Shown here: one piece after another, positions 35,940 to 45,552 of the stretch
Layout: each line of letters opens with the position of its first letter
How positions within the stretch are numbered: the first letter of the stretch is position 1
Assembly: GCA_903855995.1 (NCBI GenBank)
Contig: CAIOAN010000006.1
Coordinates: forward strand, 89,401 to 153,400
Length of the DNA stretch: 64,000 bases
Reading direction: 5' to 3'
Source: an uncultured Opitutia bacterium
GTDB lineage: Bacteria > Verrucomicrobiota > Verrucomicrobiia > Opitutales > UBA953
Notes under the pieces: model-generated
What the model saw: only the letters and a program-made list of their open reading frames with translations
Database searches by the model: none
Told to the model about the DNA's origin: nothing
Program-made: the position numbers and the translations under genes

Positions 35940-37123
35940 GCGGGCAGAAAGGAAGCGACCCATTCGGCGGGCGTCGAGCCGGAGCGCGCTGAAAGCATCC
36001 GCAACAATTCGCCGGAGTCGGCCAACGCCTGCGCCCGCGGGGCGGGGGCTTCGACACACTCACGCAGGCGGGCAGCCAATGCAGTGGGCTCGCAAGCCGC
36101 CTGGAGATACTCGGGCCACGCCTGACGCTTCAGAAGAATGTTGGCGATACCCAGATGATCGACGCGGCCAGCGATCAGGCGGCGCCCGACCACCCAAGTC
36201 ACGGGATTCGCCCGGTACACGACCGCCCCAGGGATACCGGCCAAGGCGACGGTGAGCGACATGGTCCCCGAGCTCACCAGCGCGGCGCAGCCCGCGGCGG
36301 GGCCTTCCGAGACCGGGCGTAGATCAATCCCCTTGGCGGCATCTCCGTACTCGGCCAGCAGTCGGTAAAGTTCGGCATGCACCTCGCCGGCGGTGTGCAG
36401 CACCAACGCGCGCCGCTTGGGATGATGCTTTCGAAATTCGGCAAAGGCCTCAACCAGCGCGGGGAAAATTTTGCGGACGGGCTTCGGGCGGCTCCCAGGC
36501 AGCAATAATACCGGCCCCGCAGAGTCATACTTCAAACCATGCTGGTGCTCGGATTCAGCGAAGGGATGGCCGACGAAGCGGGCATCGAGTTTGGTGTCGG
36601 CATAACACTCGGGCTCAAAGGGGAAAATCGTGCCGACGCTATCAAGATCGCGCGCCATCGTAAAACGGCGCTTGGGCTTCCACGCCCAGAGCTGCGGGCT
36701 CACGTATTGGATCACCGCTGTCTCGCCGAAGCCCGCCCGGGAGAGGCCTGCCTTACGCAATTCGTTCGCGAGGCGGAGATTCAACCCGGGATAGTCGACC
36801 AGCATCACAACCTTAGGCTTCCACTTCAGCGTCCACGCAACCATGCGGGAGAAAAGACGCCGGTAGAATGGATAAGCCGCCAAGACCTCGACGATGCCGA
36901 CCGCGGAGAAATCCGTCATGTCAAACAACAGCTGTGCCCCCGCGGCCCGCAAGTCAGGCCCCCCGAAGGCCGCGATGCGCAGACCCGGCCGGGCTTTTAA
37001 AAGATCGGCGACGACCTTGGCCGCGTGCTGATCGCCAGAGTGCTCCCCCGCCACCACAAGCACATCCACCTCCCCAGAGCGGGGACGATCGAAGGCCGAT
37101 GGGATGGACGGGAAGGCGCTCAT
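35936..37123 (-). CDS. lpxB: Lipid-A-disaccharide synthase
   Basis: Joins lipid X and UDP-diacylglucosamine to the lipid A disaccharide at the inner membrane. The 395-aa product has VVAGEHSGDQHAAKV near residue 23, DYPGLNLRLA, the QYVSPQLWAWK signature, PFEPE and LLLPGSRPKPV. Confirms a lipid-A-making Gram-negative envelope. Starts with ATGA overlap at the Gfo/Idh stop. Confidence 0.93.
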   Translation of the reverse strand: MSAFPSIPSAFDRPRSGEVDVLVVAGEHSGDQHAAKVVADLLKARPGLRIAAFGGPDLRAAGAQLLFDMTDFSAVGIVEVLAAYPFYRRLFSRMVAWTLKWKPKVVMLVDYPGLNLRLANELRKAGLSRAGFGETAVIQYVSPQLWAWKPKRRFTMARDLDSVGTIFPFEPECYADTKLDARFVGHPFAESEHQHGLKYDSAGPVLLLPGSRPKPVRKIFPALVEAFAEFRKHHPKRRALVLHTAGEVHAELYRLLAEYGDAAKGIDLRPVSEGPAAGCAALVSSGTMSLTVALAGIPGAVVYRANPVTWVVGRRLIAGRVDHLGIANILLKRQAWPEYLQAACEPTALAARLRECVEAPAPRAQALADSGELLRMLSARSGSTPAEWVASFLPA

Positions 37124-38064
37124 TTGCGCGCCATGCCTGCGCGGATTTGTTCGGTGATACGAATAGCCACTTCGAGCGCCGAGCGACCAAGCTCGCCGCT
37201 GACCTTCGGGCTCTTGCGATCACGCACGCAGGCCGTGAACGAGGCCAGCTCGATGGCGAGCGGCTCACCCTTCTCAATCGGAATCTCTTCCTTGGCGAAA
37301 CCACCCTCGGCCGTCGGGTCGACACGCACGGTGTGCCCCTTTTGGCCCATGAAATCGATGGAAAGATAGCCTCCGGTCTGGAAGACACGAATCTCGCGGT
37401 TCTTCTTCAGCGAGACACGACTGGAGCTAAGATTGGCCACGCAGCCGTTCTTGAAGGCGATGCGGGCGTTGGCGATGTCCTCGGTCTTGGTCACCACCGA
37501 GACGCCGACGGCGTCGATGCGCTCGACAGGTGAATTGGCCAGTTGCAGCACGATGCCGATGTCATGGATCATGAGATCCAGGACGACCCCGACCTCGGTG
37601 CCGCGCGGCGTAAAGGGTGCCAGGCGCTCGGCGGTGATATAGCGCGCGTCCGTCACGGCCTTCTCGAGATAGGACATGACCGGGTTGTAATGCTCGATAT
37701 GTCCGACCTGCACGATGCGGTCTGCCTTGGCCGCGGCGCCCAGAATTTGGGCGGCCTCATCGAGGGTGACGCAGATGGGCTTCTCAATCAGAAGATGGAC
37801 GCCTTTCTCCAGCAGCGGGAGGGCGACCGCGGCATGGTGATTGGTCGGCACGACGACGCTGACGGCGTCGCAGCCGGCCGCCATCTCGTCGAGCGTGGCG
37901 AACCGGTGGCAGTTATGCTTGGCGCAAATCTCTGCCGCCCGAGCGTCATTCGGCTCAAAGATGCCGGCGAGTTCAGCCCCGGGGAGTGTGGAGTAGATGC
38001 GGGCGTGGTGCTGGCCGAGCGAACCCGTGCCGGCCACCCCGCAGCGGATGCGCGGTGCAGTCAT
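37120..38064 (-). CDS. Gfo/Idh/MocA-family oxidoreductase
   Basis: NAD(P)-dependent oxidoreductase of sugars or nucleotide sugars. With ATG 38064 (MTAPRIRCGV) it has 314 aa: the Rossmann site GVAGTGSLGQHHARIY, EKPICVTLDEA (the family EKP lysine) and a C-terminal alpha/beta domain. Four-base overlap with lpxB ties it to lipid A or surface-sugar metabolism. In Leptospira and Acidithiobacillus a member of this family (GnnA) oxidises UDP-GlcNAc for 3-amino lipid A; whether this one does so is inference, since no GnnB transaminase is in the window. Confidence 0.85.
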   Translation of the reverse strand: MTAPRIRCGVAGTGSLGQHHARIYSTLPGAELAGIFEPNDARAAEICAKHNCHRFATLDEMAAGCDAVSVVVPTNHHAAVALPLLEKGVHLLIEKPICVTLDEAAQILGAAAKADRIVQVGHIEHYNPVMSYLEKAVTDARYITAERLAPFTPRGTEVGVVLDLMIHDIGIVLQLANSPVERIDAVGVSVVTKTEDIANARIAFKNGCVANLSSSRVSLKKNREIRVFQTGGYLSIDFMGQKGHTVRVDPTAEGGFAKEEIPIEKGEPLAIELASFTACVRDRKSPKVSGELGRSALEVAIRITEQIRAGMARK

Positions 38065-38095
38065 GGGAACAGACTCCAACGGGCGTCCCGCGTCT

Positions 38096-40693
38096 TCAAT
38101 CCGAAAACCCGCCCGCCTTGACCTCAAACGCCAGAGCGTCCTTGACCCGCTTGACGCGGACCAGGCTGCCTTCCGGGATCTCCCCGGCCAGCATGGCCTT
38201 GGCGAGCGAGGTCTCGACCTCGCGTTGCAGATAGCGACGAAGAGGACGGGCACCGTAGACGGGGTCGAAGCCGCGCTCAGCAATCAGCGCAAGGGCGGTC
38301 TTGTCGAAGTCGAGGCGGATACGCTTGGCGACCAGGCGCTCATTGAGCCCGCGGAGCATGATGCCCGCGATGGCCGCGACCTGGTCGGTGCCAAGGGGCT
38401 GGAACAGGGCGATGTCATCGATCCGATTCAGGAACTCCGGACGGAAATGGGCGCGAAGGTCGGTCATCACCGCCTCGCGCACGCTGTCGGTGAGTCCGAA
38501 TCCGGCGTGCTCGGCGATATGCCGGCTGCCGATGTTCGAAGTCATGATGAAGATCGCCTGGCGGCAATCCACGGTGCGACCCTGAGAATCGGTCAGGCGG
38601 CCGTCGTCGAGCACTTGCAGCAAAATATTGAAGACTTCCGGGTGGGCCTTCTCGACCTCGTCGAGGAGCACCACCGCATAAGGATGACGGCGGAGTGCCT
38701 CGGTGAGCTGGCCGCCTTCTTCGTGACCGACGTAGCCGGGAGGCGCACCGACGAGGCGCGAGACGGCATGCTTCTCCATGTATTCCGACATATCGATGCG
38801 GATCATGGATTTCTCGTTGTCGAAGAGTTCGGTGGCGAGAGCCTTGGCGAGCTCGGTCTTGCCGACACCGGTGGGCCCGAGGAAGAGAAATGATCCGACG
38901 GGGCGACGCGGGTCCTGGACACCGGCGCGCGAGCGTTGCACGGCCTCGGCGACGACGCGCACGGCCTCATCCTGCCCCACGACGCGGGCCTTTAGGTTAT
39001 CCGCAAGGCGCAGGATCTTCTGACGCTCACCCTCGAGCAGTTTGCTCACCGGCACACCCGTCCAGCGCGCGACGACTTCCGCAATTTCTTCCGGCGTGAC
39101 TGTCTCGCGGAAAAGACCCGTGGCCGATTTCGCGGCACCTTCGAGCTTGGTGACTTCTTTCTCCAATTCAGGGATAGTCCCATAACGAAGTTTGGCGACC
39201 TCCTCGAGCTTGCCGGCCCGTTCAGCCTTAGTCATGTCGGACTTGGCTGTCTCAAGTTTCGCACGGACAGAGCGCACCTTGGTCACCGCCTCCTTGTCGG
39301 CCGTCCAGCGAGCGCGGAAGGCCGTCTGCTCCTCCCGGGCCGCGCCGAGTTCTTTCCGCAAGCCACCCAGGCGGGCCTTGGAGGCGTCATCTTTTTCGTT
39401 TTTAAGCGCCGACTCCTCGACCTCGAGCTGGAGCACGCGACGGTTCAGCGCATCGAGCTCCGAAGGCACGCTGTCGATTTCGGTGCGGATCTGCGCGCAG
39501 GCTTCGTCGATCAGATCGATGGCCTTGTCGGGCAGGAATCGCGCGGTGATGTAGCGGTCCGAAAGTGTGGCGGCCTCGACCAGGGCGGCGTCTTCGATGC
39601 GCACGCCATGGTGGACTTCGAAGCGTTCCTTCAGTCCGCGCAGGATGGACACCGTGTCCGGCACGCTGGGCGGGTCGACGAGCACCTGCTGGAAACGGCG
39701 TTCGAGCGCGGGATTCTTCTCCACGTGCTCGCGAAACTCCTTGAGCGTGGTGGCCCCGATGCAGTGCAGTTCGCCGCGAGCCAGCATGGGCTTGAGCAGG
39801 TTGGCCGCATCCATCGCACCATCGGCCTTTCCGGCACCGACCAACGTGTGCATCTCGTCGATGAAGAGCAAGATGCCGCCTTCCGCGGACTTGATTTCGT
39901 TCAGCACGGCCTTGAGACGTTCCTCGAATTCGCCACGATACTTCGCACCGGCGATCAGCGCGCCCATATCGAGCGAGAATAGTACCTTATCCCGGAGACT
40001 CTCCGGCACGTCGCCGTTGACGATGCGCTGTGCGAGGCCTTCGACGACGGCGGTCTTACCCACCCCCGGCTCGCCGATCAGCACAGGGTTATTCTTGGTC
40101 CGGCGCGAAAGAATGCGGATGACCCGGCGGATTTCCTCATCGCGGCCGATGACCGGATCCATCTTGCCGGTGCGGGCCCGGGCGGTGAGGTCCTGGCCAT
40201 ACTTGGCGAGGGCTTCGTAAGTCGCCTCAGGATTCGCAGTCGTCACGCGCTGCGAGCCACGGATGGCCTGCAGGGCGGTCAGGATCGCCTTGCGATCAAA
40301 ACCGGCGGCGGCGAAAGCGGGACGCAGCGAGGAACTATCTGTCAGCGCCAGCAGTACGTGCTCCGCGGAGACGAAATCATCTTTCATGCCCGCGGCCTCC
40401 TCTTTGGCCTTGAGCAACAGCTCGTGCGTCTCCGGAGAGAACGCCGGCTGGCCCGCCGACTGGGCGAGCTTGGGCAGGCGACTGAGCTGACCGGCCACGG
40501 CTGAGGCGAAAGCGGCCTCGTCCTTGCCCGCGTGGCGGAAGAGCGAGTCGACGACACCGCCCTCCTGATCGAGGAGCGCCTGCAGGATGTGCGCGGGCTC
40601 GAGCGAAGGATTCCGGCGCTGCATCGCTAGGCTCACGGCCTGTTGCAGGGCTTCCGTGGTCTTCTCTGTAAGGTTGCCGAAGGGAGTTGTCAT
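38096..40693 (-). CDS. clpB: ATP-dependent disaggregase ClpB
   Basis: Hsp100 chaperone that threads aggregated proteins together with DnaK. The 865-aa product has the double Clp N-domain (about 1-145), first AAA module with GEPGVGKT (about 204-211), a middle coiled-coil domain (about 410-525), second AAA module with GPTGVGKT (about 605-612), the pore motif GYVG and the C-terminal D2-small domain. The M-domain distinguishes it from ClpA and ClpC. The Gfo/Idh gene follows by 31 bases. No HrcA/CIRCE element or clear heat-shock promoter was recognised upstream. Confidence 0.96.
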   Translation of the reverse strand: MTTPFGNLTEKTTEALQQAVSLAMQRRNPSLEPAHILQALLDQEGGVVDSLFRHAGKDEAAFASAVAGQLSRLPKLAQSAGQPAFSPETHELLLKAKEEAAGMKDDFVSAEHVLLALTDSSSLRPAFAAAGFDRKAILTALQAIRGSQRVTTANPEATYEALAKYGQDLTARARTGKMDPVIGRDEEIRRVIRILSRRTKNNPVLIGEPGVGKTAVVEGLAQRIVNGDVPESLRDKVLFSLDMGALIAGAKYRGEFEERLKAVLNEIKSAEGGILLFIDEMHTLVGAGKADGAMDAANLLKPMLARGELHCIGATTLKEFREHVEKNPALERRFQQVLVDPPSVPDTVSILRGLKERFEVHHGVRIEDAALVEAATLSDRYITARFLPDKAIDLIDEACAQIRTEIDSVPSELDALNRRVLQLEVEESALKNEKDDASKARLGGLRKELGAAREEQTAFRARWTADKEAVTKVRSVRAKLETAKSDMTKAERAGKLEEVAKLRYGTIPELEKEVTKLEGAAKSATGLFRETVTPEEIAEVVARWTGVPVSKLLEGERQKILRLADNLKARVVGQDEAVRVVAEAVQRSRAGVQDPRRPVGSFLFLGPTGVGKTELAKALATELFDNEKSMIRIDMSEYMEKHAVSRLVGAPPGYVGHEEGGQLTEALRRHPYAVVLLDEVEKAHPEVFNILLQVLDDGRLTDSQGRTVDCRQAIFIMTSNIGSRHIAEHAGFGLTDSVREAVMTDLRAHFRPEFLNRIDDIALFQPLGTDQVAAIAGIMLRGLNERLVAKRIRLDFDKTALALIAERGFDPVYGARPLRRYLQREVETSLAKAMLAGEIPEGSLVRVKRVKDALAFEVKAGGFSD

Positions 40694-40806
40694 GAGAACT
40701 TAAGTGCAATTTCCGTTCCAATCGAACGGGGTTGATTTCCGGCCAAATTCCACGGTCTCCGCCGAGTCGAAGGGACACCGCCGCGACAACGCGTCCCGCC
40801 CGCGAC

Positions 40807-40836
40807 TTGTTGTCGCTCCCGCCGTCAACCTATAAA
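40807..40836 (+). promoter_or_regulatory. Promoter for the SirB1-type gene and downstream run
   Basis: TTGTTG (40807-40812), an 18-base spacer and TATAAA (40831-40836) lie in the 203-base gap between divergent clpB and the SirB1-type gene. A small hairpin (GTTGC-CGAA-GCAAC, about 40860-40873) stands in the leader. Nothing else recognisable was seen in this gap. Confidence 0.45.
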
Positions 40837-40896
40837 AAGCCGCCCGGGCTGAGTCCCTTGTTGCCGAAGCAACCCGGCTACGGATAGAAATTACCT

Positions 40897-41742
40897 ATGA
40901 CGCACGATGCGGAGCTGGCGACCTTGGAGCGCCTCCTTGACGACCCTTCTCCGGTCGTCCGCCTAGCCGTGCTGACCAAGCTTAAGGCCGCCGGCATGCA
41001 GGGCGTTCTCTGGCTGGAAGAGATGTCGAAAGATCAGTCGCTGGCCATCCACGCCCATAATCTCCTCGTCGACCTGCGCACGCCGGAGGCGGCCGCCCAG
41101 GCCTTCCTCAACCAGGTCCGCGACGCCCACAGCGACCTCGAGGAAGCCTGCCTGCTCATGGAGCGCGTGACCAACCCGGCCCTGCGCAACGACGCCTACA
41201 CACTCGAACTCGACCGACTCGCCGCACGCACCCGCGAGCTCATGGCCGAACCGCTTGATCTTCGCGCGAAATGCCGCCTGCTCTGCCGCGTAATCTTCGG
41301 CGAAGAAGGCTATCGCGGCGCCCAGGAAAGCTTCGCTGTCCCTTCCTCCTCCCTGCTCTCCCAGGTCATCCACAGCAAGCGCGGCATCCCGATATCCCTT
41401 TGCCTCGTCTACCTGCTCGTCGCTCGCCGCCTCGGCCTGCCCGTCGAACCCGTCGGCCTGCCAGGCCGCTTCATGGTGGGCATCTTCCGCGGCCGCGAGC
41501 CGCTCTACATCGATTGCTATGAAGGCGGCGCGTTCCGCACACGCGCCGAAGTCCAGTTGCTGTTGCTCGACAACCAGCTCCCGGCCGATGAAGCCTTCCT
41601 GCAGCCCGTCTCGACGCATCAGACCCTCGCACGCTGCTGCCGCAACCTTGTATCGCAGTTCGAAGCCCAGGGTGACGACAAGAGCAGCCGGCTATTCCTC
41701 GGCTTCGTCCACGCCCTCGACCGGCACGATGAGCGCGCCTGA
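40897..41742 (+). CDS. SirB1/transglutaminase-like TPR-type protein
   Basis: Cytosolic protein of the SirB1 N-terminal (transglutaminase-like 2) family; exact role unknown. The 281-aa product has a HEAT-like N-terminus (ELATLERLLDDPSPVVRLAVL), then the family core with HSKRGIPISLCLVYLLVARRL and GLPGRFMVGI and YIDCYEGG. A catalytic triad of the classic transglutaminases is not evident. Its end overlaps the aroE start by 14 bases. Confidence 0.75.
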   Translation: MTHDAELATLERLLDDPSPVVRLAVLTKLKAAGMQGVLWLEEMSKDQSLAIHAHNLLVDLRTPEAAAQAFLNQVRDAHSDLEEACLLMERVTNPALRNDAYTLELDRLAARTRELMAEPLDLRAKCRLLCRVIFGEEGYRGAQESFAVPSSSLLSQVIHSKRGIPISLCLVYLLVARRLGLPVEPVGLPGRFMVGIFRGREPLYIDCYEGGAFRTRAEVQLLLLDNQLPADEAFLQPVSTHQTLARCCRNLVSQFEAQGDDKSSRLFLGFVHALDRHDERA

Positions 41743-42619
41743 GACATTCACGCTCGGCTCGCTCCGTGCGGCCGCGTTCAACGGACCCCAGCTCGGCGTA
41801 CTCGGTGATCCGATCGCCCATTCACTGAGCCCGGCCATGCATAACGCCGCACTCGATGCCCTAGTTGGCACTCAACCGCAGCTGAGCGGCTGGCGTTACC
41901 ATCGCCTGCACATCAGCGCGGCGGAACTCCCCGAAGCACTCCGCCTGCTGCACGCAAAAAATTTCCGCGGTGTGAACCTCACCGTGCCGCACAAGATCGC
42001 CGCGCTCTCCCTCGCAAACACCCTTTCGCCCACGGCCCGTCGCGCCGAATCCGTCAACACGCTCGTGCGCACGGCAGAGGGATGGGAAGGTCACACCACC
42101 GACGGTCCGGGCTTCCTAGAAGCGCTGCGGGAACGCACTGGCCACGCCACGCAGGGGCGTGAAGTCATCCTCCTCGGCGCCGGCGGAGCGGCCCGTGCCG
42201 TCGCGGCAGCCTGCCTCGACGATGGTTGCGCAGCGCTGCGCATCTACAATCGCGACGCCCATCGGGCCACGGAACTTTGCCACGCCCTGGCGGATCGGCG
42301 CGCAACGTCCGGCGGACTGGACACGATCACCGCCCCCTCGCCTGATGCGGTGATCGTCAATTGCACGGTGCTCGGCCTCAAGGCCGACGACCCATCGCCT
42401 ATTACCGCAGACCTATTGCGATCCGGCCAGTTCGTCTTCGATACCACCTACGGGGCCCAACCTTCTCAGCTCCTCCGCGACGCAGCCGCCCGCGGACTCG
42501 GTCATTGCGACGGACGGACGATGTTGCGCTGGCAAGGAGCGCTCGCCTTCCGGCTCTGGACGGGCATCCTTCCTCCTGCCACCCCGATGCGCCTCGCCCT
42601 CGGCGAAGCCGCCCTCTGA
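41729..42619 (+). CDS. aroE: Shikimate dehydrogenase
   Basis: NADPH-dependent reduction of 3-dehydroshikimate in the aromatic amino acid pathway. With the ATG at 41729 (MSAPETFTLG) it is 296 aa, with SxS substrate motif PIAHSLSPAMHNAA, NLTVPHK (catalytic Lys), the catalytic Asp in TTDGPGF, and the NADP site LLGAGGAARAVAAA. The open frame upstream lies within the preceding gene in another phase. The prepilin peptidase gene starts 4 bases later. Confidence 0.94.
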   Translation: MSAPETFTLGSLRAAAFNGPQLGVLGDPIAHSLSPAMHNAALDALVGTQPQLSGWRYHRLHISAAELPEALRLLHAKNFRGVNLTVPHKIAALSLANTLSPTARRAESVNTLVRTAEGWEGHTTDGPGFLEALRERTGHATQGREVILLGAGGAARAVAAACLDDGCAALRIYNRDAHRATELCHALADRRATSGGLDTITAPSPDAVIVNCTVLGLKADDPSPITADLLRSGQFVFDTTYGAQPSQLLRDAAARGLGHCDGRTMLRWQGALAFRLWTGILPPATPMRLALGEAAL

Positions 42620-42623
42620 ATCC

Positions 42624-43481
42624 ATGACCTTCGCCGATCTCCGGAACTTCGCCCACCTGCACCCCGGCCTCGCCGCCTTGAGCGCAGGCGCGTTCGGCGC
42701 GTGCGTCGGCAGTTTCCTCAACGTCTGCATCCACCGACTCCCCAAGGGGGAATCCATCGTGAAGCCCGGCTCTCATTGCGCATGCGGTCAGCCCATTCCT
42801 TTCTGGTTGAACATCCCGCTCTTCGGCTGGCTCTTCCTGCGAGGACGCGCGAAGTGCTGCGGCGCCACGATCTCCGTGCGATATCCGCTCGTCGAACTGG
42901 CGACCGCCCTGCTCTTTGTCGCCGCCTGGTCATTCCTGCCTCCGGCGAAAGCCGTGGCCGCTTGCGTCTTCCTGCCGCTGCTCGTGCTGCTCGCCGGATG
43001 TGACCTCGATGACATGATGGTGCCCGATGCGCCTAACTTCGCGCTGGTCGGTACCGGCATCCTCTTCGCGATGCTCATCCCCTCCATGCTCGGGGAAACC
43101 GGGCATAGCATCGAAGCCGTGAACCGCTTCCGTGCGCTGATCGACAGCCTGCTGGGCGTCGCCGTCGGCACGGCGCTCATTTGGTGGATTCGGACCCTGG
43201 GGACCATCCTCGCCGGCCGCGAGGCCATGGGAGAAGCCGATATCATCCTCTGCGCTGGGATCGGGGCATATTGCGGCTGGCAAGGGGCGGTTTTCTGCCT
43301 CTTCGGCGGGTCGGTCGTCGGAGTTGTCACCGCCCTGCCATCTTGGATCATCTCGAAGATTAAGGGGGAAGAATACGAGGGAGTGGTGCCTTTTGTCCCC
43401 AGTCTGGCCATCGCTGGGGCCGTCTGGTTCTTCCGTGGGCCGGAGTTAGTGCTGGCCTGGCGGACCTGGGCCGGTTCGTGA
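42624..43481 (+). CDS. Type IV prepilin peptidase / N-methyltransferase (A24 family)
   Basis: Inner-membrane aspartic protease that cleaves and methylates type IV pilin-like precursors. The 285-aa product has GSFLNVCIHRLP, several membrane segments and the two catalytic aspartates, one in GCDLDDMMVPD and the other in the variant GEADIIL (usual form GxGD). The N-terminal zinc motif, usually two CxxC pairs, is here CAC and KCC. It is a chromosomal housekeeping-type copy without other pilus genes beside it. Confidence 0.88.
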   Translation: MTFADLRNFAHLHPGLAALSAGAFGACVGSFLNVCIHRLPKGESIVKPGSHCACGQPIPFWLNIPLFGWLFLRGRAKCCGATISVRYPLVELATALLFVAAWSFLPPAKAVAACVFLPLLVLLAGCDLDDMMVPDAPNFALVGTGILFAMLIPSMLGETGHSIEAVNRFRALIDSLLGVAVGTALIWWIRTLGTILAGREAMGEADIILCAGIGAYCGWQGAVFCLFGGSVVGVVTALPSWIISKIKGEEYEGVVPFVPSLAIAGAVWFFRGPELVLAWRTWAGS

Positions 43482-43537
43482 ATCATTCTGGCTTGTCAGC
43501 CCCCTCCCCCGGCTCAATCATCATTACTCACCCCACT

Positions 43538-43828
43538 ATGAAGCAGCTCGCCCTTGCTACCTTGATCGCATCCGCCGCCCTGGTTGGTTGCACCACCTAC
43601 GACACCCCTAACCACGGTCGCAACGTCTCCCTTGAGCCCAGCCACAACTTCCTCGGCATCGTCAAGGTTGAGTCCGGCATCTATGCTCCGCAGGGCAACG
43701 CGGCTAATTCCTCTGAAATGACCCACGCCACGGTCGGTGCCAGCATGAGCGAGTTCTACGGCAACCGCACCCCCTCGGGTGACCGTATCACCCTCCTCTG
43801 GGGTGCCGTCACGCTGTTCGACTACTAG
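43538..43828 (+). CDS. Small lipoprotein, unknown function
   Basis: A 96-aa product with a lipoprotein signal: a hydrophobic stretch followed by LVGC, so Cys18 should be acylated. The mature part is polar, with Asn/Ser/Thr and ending FDY. No family recognised. The ATG at 43538 (MKQLALATL) is preferred to an in-frame ATG at 43478. Followed by a hairpin terminator. Confidence 0.6.
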   Translation: MKQLALATLIASAALVGCTTYDTPNHGRNVSLEPSHNFLGIVKVESGIYAPQGNAANSSEMTHATVGASMSEFYGNRTPSGDRITLLWGAVTLFDY

Positions 43829-43850
43829 ACCGCGAACTAGCCCTTGCAGA

Positions 43851-43875
43851 AGCCCCGAAATCGGGGCTTCTTCAT
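43851..43875 (+). terminator. Terminator after the small lipoprotein
   Basis: Seven-bp stem AGCCCCG/CGGGGCT with loop AAAT, followed by TCTTCATTT. Ten bases before the next ATG. Confidence 0.7.
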
Positions 43876-43884
43876 TTACAGGCC

Positions 43885-45552
43885 ATGAACGACTCCGGAA
43901 GCAACGTCGCCCGCCATCTGCGGCAAGCCGCCACGGAGCGACCTGATGACCTTGCCACGAAGTCGCCGCTTTCCGTCAGCCCGGAAGGCAAGGTCGTCCA
44001 CGCCCTCTGCACCTTCCGCCAGCTCGACCGCGAGAGCGACGCGGCCGCCCGGATCTTTCACGCCGACGGCATCAGCGAAGGCTCCCGCGTGCTGCTCGCC
44101 GTCAAACCCGGACACGACCTGATCGTCGGGATGTTTGGCCTTCTCAAACTGGGCGCGGTGCCCGTCGCCATCGACCCAGGCATGGGGTGGTCGGCTTTTC
44201 TTTCATGTGTGCATCGCTCGCGCCCCGAGGCCATCGTCGGCCTCCGCCGCGCGACTATCCTCAGCCGGCTGCCACTGCCCGCCTTCGCCACACTGAAGCA
44301 CCGCGTCACGGTCGGCGGATCCCGCTGGCGAGCCCTGTTGCAGCAATGTTTGGCCCACCCGCCTCGCCCGATGGTCAAACTCGCGCCCGACGCCCCGGCG
44401 GCGATTCTGTTCACATCCGGCTCCACGGGCGCACCTAAGGGCGTCAGCTACACGCACGGGATGTTCGACGCGCAGATCAATCTGATCCGCGACACCTACG
44501 GTATCCGACCCGGCGAGGTCGACATGCCGATGCTGCCTCTCTTTGCGTTGTTCAATCCGGCGCTCGGCATGACGACGGTGACGCCACTGCTCGACCCTTC
44601 CCACCCGCTGAACGCCGAAGCAGCACCACTGATCGCCGCGCTCATCGCAGAAAAGGTCACCACGTCTTTCGGCTCACCCGCGATCTGGGGGAAAATCGCC
44701 GATGCCTGCGAGGCTCGCGGGCTGCGCCTGCCAGATTTGCGGCGCCTGTTGATCGCCGGCGCGCCCGTCTCGGGCGAACTGCTCGCCAAGCTCCGCGTGA
44801 TCGCGCCGAACTGTGCCACCCACACGCCCTACGGGGCGACGGAATGCCTGCCGGCGACCACCATTTCCGCGGAAGAACTCCTGGGCGAAGCCCGCCAGCA
44901 AGCCCTCCGCGGCGAAGGCACCTGCGTCGGCCGGCCCGTCTCCGGCGTCGAGGTGCGCATCATCCGGGAGACCGACAGCCCGATCGCTTCGCTCGCCACC
45001 GCCCAAGCCTGCGCCCCGGGCGAAATCGGCGAGATTATCGTGACCGGGCCGAGCGTGACGCGCACATATGACGGCCTGCCCGCCGCCACCCTATTGGCAA
45101 AAATCAGCGACGGAGGCCGTGTCTGGCATCGCATGGGCGACTTGGGTCGAATCGACGCCGAGGGCCGGCTCTTCTTCCTGGGACGACGCATCGAAAAAAT
45201 CCGCACGGCCGGCGGCGATCTGCCCACGGAATCCGTCGAACCTGCGTTCCGCACCCACCCACACGTCGGCCGCTGCGCCCTCGTGGCCATCGGCGATGCC
45301 CCGAACCAGATTGCTGTCCTGGTGGTCGAGCCCCGCCCAGGACACTTCCCGCAAAACTCCGGTGAGCGCGAAACTTTCGCCACCGCGCTCCGCGACGCCG
45401 CCAAAATCAATCCGCATGCAAGCACCGTGCAGGGCATCGTCTTCCAGCGCTCCCTGCCCGTCGACGTTCGTCACAATGCGAAAATCCATCGACTGCGGCT
45501 GAGCAAAGAGTGGTCCGGCCGCCTCAACCCCAAGTCTTTCCGGCAGCCATGA
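43885..45552 (+). CDS. OleC-like beta-lactone synthetase (AMP-ligase family)
   Basis: Adenylate-forming enzyme. In the Ole long-chain olefin pathway OleC turns a beta-hydroxy acid from OleA/OleD into a beta-lactone. The 555-aa product has FTSGSTGAPKGVSYTH (A3), the YGATE motif, RMGDLGRID (A7), GRRIEKIRTAGG (A8), and the A10 lysine in PVDVRHNAKIHRL, the last being characteristic of OleC. The stop overlaps the start of the OleD-like gene (ATGA). OleA and OleB are not in the window, so the product is inferred by family and pairing only. Confidence 0.8.
   Translation: MNDSGSNVARHLRQAATERPDDLATKSPLSVSPEGKVVHALCTFRQLDRESDAAARIFHADGISEGSRVLLAVKPGHDLIVGMFGLLKLGAVPVAIDPGMGWSAFLSCVHRSRPEAIVGLRRATILSRLPLPAFATLKHRVTVGGSRWRALLQQCLAHPPRPMVKLAPDAPAAILFTSGSTGAPKGVSYTHGMFDAQINLIRDTYGIRPGEVDMPMLPLFALFNPALGMTTVTPLLDPSHPLNAEAAPLIAALIAEKVTTSFGSPAIWGKIADACEARGLRLPDLRRLLIAGAPVSGELLAKLRVIAPNCATHTPYGATECLPATTISAEELLGEARQQALRGEGTCVGRPVSGVEVRIIRETDSPIASLATAQACAPGEIGEIIVTGPSVTRTYDGLPAATLLAKISDGGRVWHRMGDLGRIDAEGRLFFLGRRIEKIRTAGGDLPTESVEPAFRTHPHVGRCALVAIGDAPNQIAVLVVEPRPGHFPQNSGERETFATALRDAAKINPHASTVQGIVFQRSLPVDVRHNAKIHRLRLSKEWSGRLNPKSFRQP

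Noticed and set aside
40694..40896. CIRCE or heat-shock promoter for clpB
   Set aside because: No CIRCE inverted repeat and no convincing heat-shock -35/-10 pair was found.
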